A stretch of 5,557 bases of DNA from an uncultured bacterium (GCA_905211505.1 CAJMAX010000045.1:1-5557), one strand, 5' to 3'. Shown: positions 1 to 4,917, numbered from the stretch's first letter. A program made the numbers and translations. Notes: generated by a model not told the origin, from the sequence alone.

Positions 1-29
1 TGCTAGAATTCAACAATAATAAGAAAATC

Positions 30-39
30 GGGGGGGGGG
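30..39. repeat. Homopolymeric run of ten G
   Basis: Ten consecutive G occur in a strongly AT-rich setting, bounded by 'aaaatc' and 'tgacc'. The tract lies about 185 bp before the pilin ATG. It is not inside a gene that I can support, although the pilin reading frame is open from position 23 across it without an upstream start codon. Such tracts are prone to slippage and can act as phase-variation switches when placed in promoters or coding sequence; that role is inference here. A sequencing or assembly error in tract length is also possible. The rest of positions 1-146 shows no supported gene; the only other pattern seen is a weak 6-bp inverted repeat (41-46 with 73-78). Confidence 0.9.
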
Positions 40-146
40 TGACCTTTTAAAGCTTCACTCCGACAGTATTCTAAGGTCTTTGAGTTTATTTGTTTTAAAT
101 TGTCGTTCTAATGCGCCCTTACCATGTTACACTGAGCAACCAGAAT

Positions 147-167
147 GTCATCCTGAATTTATAAATT
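147..167. repeat. Truncated copy of the palindromic repeat
   Basis: This stretch begins GTCATCCTGAATTTA, the same type of start as the complete element that follows at 168 (GTCATGCTGAACTTG). It breaks off after about 20 bases and never reaches the complementary arm that would close a hairpin. It looks like the left end of a sibling element, interrupted or replaced by the complete copy. The call rests on shared end sequence and position only. Confidence 0.5.
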
Positions 168-228
168 GTCATGCTGAACTTGTTTCAGCATCTCAGTATA
201 ATAGATTCCGAACCAAATTTGGAATGAC
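168..228. repeat. 61-bp double-hairpin dispersed repeat element
   Basis: The element is bounded by the inverted ends GTCAT (168-172) and ATGAC (224-228). It contains two matching hairpins. The first pairs ATGCTGAA (171-178) with TTCAGCAT (184-191) around a 5-nt loop. The second pairs ATTCCGAA (205-212) with TTTGGAAT (218-225), including one G-U pair, also around a 5-nt loop. The linker carries a perfect TATAAT (197-202). Read in the pilin frame, it has no stop codon and encodes the string CHAELVSAS, which I recognise as a typical translation of small palindromic repeats scattered through several bacterial genomes. It is too short to encode a protein and would need help from elsewhere to move. 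Its last bases contain the pilin ATG (224-226). Confidence 0.75.
197..202 (+). promoter_or_regulatory. Candidate -10 box for the pilin gene, inside the repeat
   Basis: A perfect TATAAT lies between the two hairpins of the repeat. A transcript starting about 7 nt downstream would have a leader of roughly 15 nt before the ATG at 224. The -35 region is poor: CTGAAC at 174-179, with a 17-nt spacer, matches the consensus at only three of six positions. The promoter is therefore plausible but unproven; TATAAT also arises easily by chance in DNA this AT-rich. Confidence 0.35.
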
Positions 229-976
229 GCATAACAAAGCCGCATTTACCCTTGCCGAAGTCCTAATAACTCTCGGCATAATAGGCGTGGTCGCAGCCAT
301 GACAATACCAACATTAATTGCAAATACAAATTCTCAAAAGTATCGTTCAACATTAAAAAAAACGATATCTACCTTATCGCAGGCAGCAAGACTTTCTGAT
401 TCATTATATGGTTTTGATTATGCAGGAATTACTCAGGTGTGTGGTGTTAATGCCGCTACAGAACGTCCGGAAAGTGTTATGAGTATTTGTGCAATATTAA
501 ATGGTACTTTAACCGGAGCGACCTTTTATAATTCTTTAGGTGAAATTCCTATGCGTAAAAATAATAAGGATGGTAAATATACTTTTACTGCAGGGTATTT
601 TCTTAATAGAGGAAGGAATAATCCTAATGATTATTTTGCTTATATGTTATCTGATGGGGCTATTGTGGCTATTCATAAAACTACAGGAAGATCAGGTACA
701 GGTTGTACTCGTAATATTGGTGAAGTTATCTCTTCTGAAGATGCTATACCTACGTCGGGTACAGCTTATTGTGTTGGATTTATTGATGTCAATGGTGTTA
801 CATTACCAAATAAAGAGGTAAGTTGTTCCTCTGGTTCGGATTCTTTGACTAAAAATAATTGTGTTGTAAAAAATGATGCACAGCATTTAACAGATATTTA
901 TCCGATTCGATTCCATGATGGTGTGGTTGAAACTTCAACAGCTGGTGGTAGATATGTTTTAAATACTACTAAGTAA
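224..976 (+). CDS. Type IV pilin-like (pseudopilin) protein with prepilin leader
   Basis: The 250-residue product starts with a 7-residue leader (MTHNKAA), followed by FTLAEVLITLGIIGVVAAMT and then IPTLI. This is the class III signal and helix of type IV pilins and type II secretion pseudopilins. Prepilin peptidase would cut before F8, leaving Glu at mature position 5; the residue before the cut is Ala rather than the usual Gly. The helix anchors the subunit in the inner membrane before assembly. The C-terminal domain is a Cys-containing globular region with a DVNG...PNK motif (near 'FIDVNGVTLPNK') and the ending 'PIRFHDGVVETSTAGGRYVL'. I chose ATG 224 because it gives a normal short leader. 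The frame is open upstream to position 23, with a TTG at 80, but that start would add 48 residues translated through the repeat. No clear Shine-Dalgarno sequence precedes 224. The first 26 codons are much richer in G/C at third positions (14/26) than the next 26 (4/26). Pilus, secretion or competence subtype cannot be assigned. Confidence 0.9.
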   Translation: MTHNKAAFTLAEVLITLGIIGVVAAMTIPTLIANTNSQKYRSTLKKTISTLSQAARLSDSLYGFDYAGITQVCGVNAATERPESVMSICAILNGTLTGATFYNSLGEIPMRKNNKDGKYTFTAGYFLNRGRNNPNDYFAYMLSDGAIVAIHKTTGRSGTGCTRNIGEVISSEDAIPTSGTAYCVGFIDVNGVTLPNKEVSCSSGSDSLTKNNCVVKNDAQHLTDIYPIRFHDGVVETSTAGGRYVLNTTK

Positions 977-1054
977 TGAAATATAATACCATCTTCTAAA
1001 ACATTTAATCAGGAACAGAAAATTGCGTCTTATATGCTCAACTAATTTTCCAGG

Positions 1055-1084
1055 CAATTGGGAATGATATATAACAAAGTGGCA
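1055..1084 (+). repeat. Degraded copy of the repeat/pilin-leader junction
   Basis: Aligned without gaps, this stretch matches 215-244 at 23 of 30 positions. The shared part runs from the last bases of the palindromic element (GGAATGA) through 'ATAACAAAG' into the codons before the pilin cleavage site. It would read M-I-Y-N-K-V-A, against M-T-H-N-K-A-A in the intact gene. No pilin sequence follows; the match stops where the terminator hairpin continues. It looks like the remains of a second pilin 5' end, or a second insertion of the same cassette. Confidence 0.5.
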
Positions 1085-1116
1085 GACAAAAATTTTATTT
1101 TGTCTGCCACTTTGTT
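1073..1116. terminator. Bidirectional intrinsic terminator between convergent units
   Basis: Nineteen bases at 1073-1091 (AACAAAGTGGCAGACAAAA) are perfectly complementary to 1098-1116, around a 6-nt loop. The GC-rich core GTGGCAGAC is flanked by A and T runs on both sides, so it can work for transcripts from either strand, with a tail of TTTGTTT on the + strand and TTTGTT on the - strand. It sits 97 nt after the pilin stop and 14 nt after the rpsR stop, as expected for a shared terminator of convergent genes. Confidence 0.85.
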
Positions 1117-1129
1117 TATTTGTACTTTA

Positions 1130-1357
1130 TTAGTCAAAAACGTAATTGATGATTGAAGCTTCTCTAGCTTGTTTGATAGCTTTAGCAATCATTCTTTGGT
1201 GAGCTGCACAGTTGCCTGTGATTCTTCTAGGAATAATTTTTCCAGCTTCAGTTAAGTATCTTTTTAATTTTGCAGCATCTTTGTAGTCGATAGATGTAAC
1301 TTTATCTGCACATAAGCTGCAATTTTTACGTTTTTTCTTTTCGTCTTGTCTTGCCAT
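1130..1357 (-). CDS. rpsR: 30S ribosomal protein bS18
   Basis: The 75-residue product has the family's normal length and hallmark core: '[43 protein letters not shown]' (residues 24-66). bS18 binds 16S rRNA in the platform of the small subunit, paired with bS6, which is encoded two genes upstream. The basic N-terminus (KKKRKN) is followed by Cys13 and Cys16, with Cys50 and His53 later. This CxxC...CxxH set fits the zinc-binding form of bS18; metal binding is inferred from the residues. The gene is last in the rpsF-ssb-rpsR operon, 55 nt after ssb. The only clear Shine-Dalgarno-like run, AGAAAGG (1377-1371), is 13 nt from the ATG, which is longer than usual. No rplI follows, although it does in many bacteria; the operon ends at the hairpin at 1073-1116. 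Confidence 0.97.
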   Translation of the reverse strand: MARQDEKKKRKNCSLCADKVTSIDYKDAAKLKRYLTEAGKIIPRRITGNCAAHQRMIAKAIKQAREASIINYVFD

Positions 1358-1412
1358 TTGTTTTTATTTGCCTTTCTAGCCTTATTATTTTACTACTTAA
1401 TTATGTATTAGT

Positions 1413-1826
1413 TTAGAATGGGACTTCTTCATCATCCATTAATACATCAGCATTTGAATCGGTTGAAGCTTCCATATCTCCGAATGTTAGAATATCTCCA
1501 TCTTCATCAGTTTCTGTATTAGATGCTGAGGTTCCCCCCATTAATTCAATAGTAGCAGCTTCGATTTCGAATACTTTTTTCTCTGTACCGTCATCCATCT
1601 TGCTTATACCATTTTGTAATCTGCCTTCGACCAGTACCTTTTGGTTTTTAGACAGTGATGATACTACTTCTTCAAGATTTTGTCTTTTTGAAATTACTCT
1701 AACCAGAGTTTCTTCCTGCTGACCGATATTTAGTACAAATGAAGAAACCGCAACATTGTTTGATGTAAACCCTGTTTTTGGTGTTTTATATACGATACCT
1801 GTTACTACTGCTTTTGCTAATGTCAT
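1413..1826 (-). CDS. ssb: Single-stranded DNA-binding protein
   Basis: The 137-residue product has an N-terminal OB-fold domain (about 1-97), recognisable from 'AKAVVTGIVYKTPKTGF', 'AVSSFVLNIG' and 'KNQKVLVEGRLQ' (residues 61-71). An acidic, flexible linker (about 98-128) follows, and the protein ends with the acidic tip DDEEVPF. That tip is the docking signal by which SSB recruits replication and repair proteins. The OB fold is divergent: where typical SSBs have a tryptophan ('VVAW'), this one has 'VRVISKRQN', and no Trp is present in the protein. Position between rpsF and rpsR is the classic arrangement in many bacteria and strongly supports the name. The ATG has a good ribosome site, AAAGGA (1839-1834), and lies 16 nt after the rpsF stop, so the two are almost certainly co-transcribed. 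Confidence 0.93.
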   Translation of the reverse strand: MTLAKAVVTGIVYKTPKTGFTSNNVAVSSFVLNIGQQEETLVRVISKRQNLEEVVSSLSKNQKVLVEGRLQNGISKMDDGTEKKVFEIEAATIELMGGTSASNTETDEDGDILTFGDMEASTDSNADVLMDDEEVPF

Positions 1827-1842
1827 TTTTTTTTCCTTTAAA

Positions 1843-2142
1843 CTAAACAGAAGCTTTAGCTGCTGTTTCCATGAACATTGTTCTTAAAATATTATCATTT
1901 AGTCTTAGTTGTCTTTTGAATTCAGCAACTTTGTCTGCCGGTAATGATAATATGCAAGTTGAGAAATAGCCATCTCTGAAGTTTTGAATTTCATAAGCTA
2001 ATTTTTTTCTGCCAACTTTGTCTGTAGATTCAACTTTACCACCGAATTCAGCAATAACAGAACCGATTTTGTCGATTAATTTATCAACTTCTTCTGCATC
2101 TAAATTTGGTTTGAAGATAGTCATTAATTCATAAGTTTTCAT
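1843..2142 (-). CDS. rpsF: 30S ribosomal protein bS6
   Basis: The 99-residue product matches bS6 from end to end. It opens with 'MKTYELMTIFKPNLDAEEV', has the central 'GGKVESTDKVGRKKLAYEIQNFRDGYF' (34-60), and closes with 'LRLNDNILRTMFMET'. bS6 forms a heterodimer with bS18 on the platform of the 30S subunit. It is the first gene of rpsF-ssb-rpsR and ends in TAG. The ATG is fixed by a strong Shine-Dalgarno AAGGAG (2156-2151). In several bacteria the bS6-bS18 pair represses this operon by binding an mRNA leader hairpin with a CCG bulge. The leader here (about 2180-2143) has no CCG and no evident hairpin, so that control is not visible. Confidence 0.96.
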   Translation of the reverse strand: MKTYELMTIFKPNLDAEEVDKLIDKIGSVIAEFGGKVESTDKVGRKKLAYEIQNFRDGYFSTCILSLPADKVAEFKRQLRLNDNILRTMFMETAAKASV

Positions 2143-2150
2143 TTATTTTT

Positions 2151-2156
2151 CTCCTT
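2151..2156 (-). promoter_or_regulatory. Strong ribosome binding site of rpsF
   Basis: AAGGAG on the - strand lies 8 nt before the rpsF ATG (2142-2140). It is the clearest Shine-Dalgarno sequence in the window and fixes that start. Confidence 0.85.
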
Positions 2157-2186
2157 TTAGTATTTTCCTATGATGTATGATTAAAT

Positions 2187-2214
2187 ATTATCATGAAAAT
2201 AGAAATTATTACAA
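2187..2214 (-). promoter_or_regulatory. Candidate promoter of the rpsF-ssb-rpsR operon
   Basis: On the - strand, TTGTAA (2214-2209) and GATAAT (2192-2187) are separated by 16 nt, giving four of six and five of six matches to sigma-70-type boxes. The -35 box overlaps the end of dapF. A start about 7 nt downstream would give a leader of about 38 nt. Read-through from dapF is also possible because no terminator separates the two. Confidence 0.5.
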
Positions 2215-3045
2215 CATGTACTCGGCTGTAAAACTGTATTCAGCCGGTCCTATAAGAAAGATATCTTTATCCGGATTTTCCCTAGTCCCGCTCCAAACAA
2301 CTGTTACGGCCCCGCCAAGAAGATTGACCTTTACTGTATCTTCTGTTAAGTTATTTAAAATGCAAGCAACTACACTGGCACAAGCTCCTGTTCCGCAGGC
2401 TAAAGTTATTCCGCATCCTCTTTCATATACGCGCATTTCAATTTCGTTTTTTGAAATTATTTTTACAAATTCAGTGTTTGTTTTTTCAGGGAAATAAGGG
2501 TGAATTTCCATAGCCGGCCCATAATTTTGGGCAAGGTGTAATGTATCTTCCTCTGTAAAAATTATGCAGTGAGGGTTACCCATTGATACAGGTATTATGT
2601 TGAAATTTTTATCTTTTAACTGTACTGTCCTCTCACCTTTAAACGGTATTTTTGATTCTTCAAGAATAGGGGTGCCCATATTTACTTTTACTGTTCCATC
2701 TTCTTGAATTTCAGGTTTTATGATTCCGGCAAGTGTTTTCACACTGAATTGTTTTTTATTTACAAGTTTTTTATCATATACGTATTTTGCAAAGCATCTC
2801 ATACCGTTTCCACACATTTGCGCGGTGGTTCCATCTGAATTGTAGAAAAACCAAGCAATGTCAGTTTCTTGATTAGGTTTTGTATCCGGAATAATCATTC
2901 CGTCTGCACCTATTCCAAAGTGTCTGTCGCAAAGTTTACGGGCTAAATCTTCCATTGAAAGTCCTGATTTTTCATATTCTGAATAATCTAAAACTACAAA
3001 GTCGTTACCGCAGCCTTGCATTTTGGTTATTTTAATTGTTGTCAT
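2209..3045 (-). CDS. dapF: Diaminopimelate epimerase
   Basis: The 278-residue product is full length for the family. DapF converts LL- to meso-diaminopimelate in the cytoplasm, the last step before lysine and the source of the peptidoglycan cross-linking residue. The N-terminal lobe opens with 'ITKMQGCGNDFVVLD' (6-20) and holds catalytic Cys78 in 'MCGNGMRC'. The second lobe has 'MGNPHCIIF' (155-163), 'YERGCGITLACGTGACA' (207-223) with the partner catalytic Cys217, and 'VNLLGG'. Both cysteines of the two-base mechanism are present, so the enzyme should be active. The ATG is preceded by AGAGGA (3059-3054). The gene appears to have its own extended -10 promoter and lies 66 nt upstream of rpsF on the same strand. 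No other lysine-pathway gene is in the window. Confidence 0.97.
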   Translation of the reverse strand: MTTIKITKMQGCGNDFVVLDYSEYEKSGLSMEDLARKLCDRHFGIGADGMIIPDTKPNQETDIAWFFYNSDGTTAQMCGNGMRCFAKYVYDKKLVNKKQFSVKTLAGIIKPEIQEDGTVKVNMGTPILEESKIPFKGERTVQLKDKNFNIIPVSMGNPHCIIFTEEDTLHLAQNYGPAMEIHPYFPEKTNTEFVKIISKNEIEMRVYERGCGITLACGTGACASVVACILNNLTEDTVKVNLLGGAVTVVWSGTRENPDKDIFLIGPAEYSFTAEYML

Positions 3046-3071
3046 AATCCTGTTCCTCTCTTTTGCACAAG

Positions 3072-3080
3072 ATTATAACA
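3072..3080 (-). promoter_or_regulatory. Extended -10 promoter of dapF
   Basis: The - strand reads TGTTATAAT (3080-3072), a perfect TATAAT with the TGn extension. It lies in the 47-nt gap before dapF. No good -35 box stands at 16-18 nt upstream, which is common for extended -10 promoters. The predicted start near 3065 leaves a short leader containing the AGAGGA ribosome site. Confidence 0.55.
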
Positions 3081-3092
3081 TAGAAAAGGCTA

Positions 3093-3671
3093 TTATGCTT
3101 TGTAAGTGATTGATTTTGGAACAATATTATTATTATTTTGCGTATTAGTTGCTATAGGTTTATCCCAGTATTCTGCAACTTTATCACCTATGTTTTTACC
3201 TATTGTAGATGAACCTATTGAGCCTCCAACAAATAGCAGACCCTTAACGACAGGTAACCATTTTTTATTTATTGGAAGTTTCTTTAGAATGCCATCAAGA
3301 TTTTTTTTCATCCATCCTTCACCAATGAACATACCTGCAAGGCATCCTGTTTCTGAAATAATTGCAGATTTTTTATCTTCAGCTGTTAATACTGTATATC
3401 CGCTTGATGCTACAATAAGCGGGTTCACATGGTCTGCAGCGAATTTTACGGTTTTTGAAATTCCGTTAAATACTTTGTCTGATTTTGCAATATTTTCAAT
3501 ATTATTTAGTATTGTTTTTGCATGTTTTGATATAGCATTGTCGTGTTGTGCTGCAGCTTTTACAAGGGCAGCACTTTGGCCGACAGTAACCGGAAGTCTG
3601 CCAATATTTTCGTTCATTGTTTTATCGGCATTTCTGACTGCAAATATTCCTGTAGCTACACCACTGTACAT
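3093..3671 (-). CDS. Unrecognised 192-residue protein with glycine-rich hydrophobic segments
   Basis: I do not recognise this protein. It has no cleavable signal peptide that I can see. Residues 1-80 are mostly polar and helix-like ('VGQSAALVKAAAQHDNAISKHAKTILNNIENIAK'). Three moderately hydrophobic stretches follow: 82-95 (VNPLIVASSGYTVL), 109-120 (GCLAGMFIGEGW) and 139-158 (LPVVKGLLFVGGSIGSSTIG). The last has glycine/serine spacing like a membrane-packing or pore-like helix. The tail is polar with four Asn in a row, encoded by a short (ATT)4 repeat at 3126-3137. The - strand frame is preferred to an overlapping open frame on the other strand because its composition is ordinary and its codons follow the local bias. 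A weak ribosome site (GAAAGG, 3689-3684) lies 12 nt from the ATG. The gene lies between a GT9 gene and dapF but has its own candidate promoter, so shared function is not implied. Confidence 0.75.
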   Translation of the reverse strand: MYSGVATGIFAVRNADKTMNENIGRLPVTVGQSAALVKAAAQHDNAISKHAKTILNNIENIAKSDKVFNGISKTVKFAADHVNPLIVASSGYTVLTAEDKKSAIISETGCLAGMFIGEGWMKKNLDGILKKLPINKKWLPVVKGLLFVGGSIGSSTIGKNIGDKVAEYWDKPIATNTQNNNNIVPKSITYKA

Positions 3672-3704
3672 AAAACAATATGACCTTTCACACTTATACC
3701 TACA

Positions 3705-3732
3705 TATATATAAAGTATTTTTTTAGTGTAAA
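3705..3732 (-). promoter_or_regulatory. Candidate promoter of the 3093-3671 gene
   Basis: On the - strand, TTTACA (3732-3727) is followed after 16 nt by TATATA (3710-3705). Both boxes are near consensus, and the distance to the ATG at 3671 is sensible. The -35 box also forms one arm of a 6-bp inverted repeat (3727-3732 with 3754-3759) that could be a regulatory site. The region is very AT-rich, so chance matches are likely. Confidence 0.35.
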
Positions 3733-3771
3733 ATTGCAGAGGTTGTTAAATTGTTTACATTTTTTAAAATT

Positions 3772-4758
3772 TTAATTATTGCAAACTGCAGAAGCTATTT
3801 GTGCTGCTGTAATTTTTAAACAGCTCAGTTTTTCGCAGGTTGTTTGCCGTCTTGCCCACAAACACGGTTTTAATTCGCATTTGTCATTTGCCTTTATCGG
3901 AATAACAAGTTCACTTTGCGGAATCAATGCTTTATCATCTGTTGGCCCAAATATTACATATGTTTTTGTGTGAAGAGCAACTGCTACATGCAAAGGTGCT
4001 GAATCCGAGCATAAAAATTTGTCCGCAGAAGAAATCAGTTCAGCAAGTTCTTTTAAATTTTTAGTTGTTCCGTATAGATTTTCGAAGTTTTGAGTTCTAA
4101 CGTTATTTAGTATGGTTTCGATACATTCTTTATCGTCAGGGCCGCCAACTAGTCTTACTTTTTTACCTTCTGCAACTAATAAATCTATTACCTTAGCCCA
4201 GGTTTCTGCTGGAACTGTTTTTATGCAATTTTTCTGAATGCTTAGTTTACTAACTCCAGGGTGAATTAATACGGAATTAGAAATTTTTTCTCTACGTTCA
4301 ATATTTATTTCCGGAAGTTCAGTATTATATTCTGTAAGATTTCTAATTAAATCGTGATACATTTTGCAGGCATATTGGTTTTTATTCAGCTGCATTGCAT
4401 GTGTTAGCAATATCTGGCTGATTTTGCCGGTATTATATCCGCATCTTACTTTTATTCCTGTTAAAAATAAAAGTAAGCTTATAAGTTTGTTGCCGCCGGA
4501 TGATATAATAATATCAAAATTTCCCTGTCTTGCTTTCAGGATAAGTTTTAATAATTCTGTATATTTATTTTTACCTTTAACATCAATTAAAAATAATTCA
4601 TCAATTATATTTGTTAAATCTTTTACGCTTTTGCTTCGTGGTTCAAGCGCAAGTGTTATTTTAGAATCAGGATATTCTTTTTTTAGCGATATTAAAGTTG
4701 GGAGGAAAAATATTTCATCTCCAATTCCGCCAAAATTTATTGCAAGTATATTTTTCAT
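3772..4758 (-). CDS. Glycosyltransferase family 9 (heptosyltransferase-like)
   Basis: GT9 enzymes use nucleotide-activated sugars, classically ADP-heptose, to extend lipopolysaccharide core or related surface glycans at the inner face of the membrane. Counting from the ATG at 4758 (328 residues), the N-terminal Rossmann domain opens with 'ILAINFGGIGDEIFFLPTLISLKKEYPDSKITL', the family signature near its start. The C-terminal donor-binding domain has 'VLIHPGVSK' (about 163-171), 'KKVRLVGGPDDKE', and the strongest motif, 'LKELAELISSADKFLCSDSAPLHVAVALHTKTYVIFGPTDD' (about 235-275). The C-terminal cysteine cluster CELKPC...CEKLSC also fits the family. The start is uncertain: the frame also offers ATG at 4770 and TTG at 4785. 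I prefer 4758 because the family motif then begins a few residues in, and because a TATAAT overlaps the upstream TTG. The exact sugar and acceptor cannot be told. No other glycan gene is in the window. Confidence 0.9.
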   Translation of the reverse strand: MKNILAINFGGIGDEIFFLPTLISLKKEYPDSKITLALEPRSKSVKDLTNIIDELFLIDVKGKNKYTELLKLILKARQGNFDIIISSGGNKLISLLLFLTGIKVRCGYNTGKISQILLTHAMQLNKNQYACKMYHDLIRNLTEYNTELPEINIERREKISNSVLIHPGVSKLSIQKNCIKTVPAETWAKVIDLLVAEGKKVRLVGGPDDKECIETILNNVRTQNFENLYGTTKNLKELAELISSADKFLCSDSAPLHVAVALHTKTYVIFGPTDDKALIPQSELVIPIKANDKCELKPCLWARRQTTCEKLSCLKITAAQIASAVCNN

Positions 4759-4776
4759 CTTCTTATCCATATTCTT

Positions 4777-4782
4777 ATTATA
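4777..4782 (-). promoter_or_regulatory. Candidate -10 box of the GT9 gene
   Basis: A perfect TATAAT on the - strand (4782-4777) lies 6 nt before the in-frame ATG at 4770 and 18 nt before the ATG at 4758. No good -35 box is present; TTATTG at 4804-4799 is the nearest candidate, with 16 nt spacing. If used, transcription would begin at or near 4770, which excludes the TTG at 4785 as the start codon. Confidence 0.4.
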
Positions 4783-4840
4783 CAAGAAAAAACAATTACA
4801 ATAAAATTTGGGTTAATGTGAGGTAATATTTTGGATTAAA

Positions 4841-4857
4841 TGTAACAATATGTTACA
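4841..4857. promoter_or_regulatory. Palindromic operator-like site in the divergent intergenic region
   Basis: TGTAACAATATGTTACA is a perfect inverted repeat of 7-bp arms around 3 bp, the geometry of a site for a dimeric helix-turn-helix regulator. A wider inverted pair, AAATGTA (4838-4844) and TACATTT (4863-4869), overlaps it. It lies 75 bp before the ATG of the + strand gene at 4933 and 83 bp from the GT9 ATG at 4758 on the other strand, so it could affect either or both. The regulator is unknown. Confidence 0.5.
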
Positions 4858-4917
4858 ACTGCTACATTTGTATTAAAGATTAAAAAATATATGCCGAAGA
4901 TATATATGTAAGGAAAC

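Noticed and set aside
80..223. N-terminal extension of the pilin from TTG at 80
   Set aside because: It would add 48 residues translated mostly from the dispersed repeat and its truncated sibling, giving a leader far too long for a prepilin. The TTG also has only a poorly spaced AAGG before it.
147..228. CRISPR-like repeats
   Set aside because: The two related units are adjacent, of different length and without unique spacers; they are hairpin-type dispersed elements, and no cas gene is present.
540..821. Open frame of 93 codons in another frame of the pilin gene
   Set aside because: It overlaps the pilin body in a shifted frame. Its Leu/Ile/Val-rich product is what frame-shifted AT-rich sequence gives.
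2173..2196. Possible hairpin terminator between dapF and rpsF
   Set aside because: The arms (TGAT/ATCA with mismatches) are short, AT-only and lack a T run; the region is better read as the rpsF promoter.
2177..2497. Open frame of 106 codons on the + strand, opposite the end of dapF
   Set aside because: It is antisense to the conserved DapF active-site region containing Cys217; I see no independent support.
3106..3726. Long open frame (206 codons) on the + strand, antisense to the 3671-3093 gene
   Set aside because: It starts at GTG without a ribosome site. Its product is Ser/Phe/Pro-rich and hydrophobic in the manner of antisense translations, and the opposite strand reads as an ordinary protein with local codon habits.
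3761..3775. Possible terminator after the GT9 gene (AT-only palindrome near TTAAAATTTTAA)
   Set aside because: There is no GC in the stem and no convincing hairpin; it is best explained by AT-rich composition.
4364..4804. Open frame of 146 codons on the + strand, opposite the GT9 gene
   Set aside because: It lies antisense to clear GT9 motifs, and its Ile/Ser/Phe-rich product is typical of the complement of an AT-rich gene.
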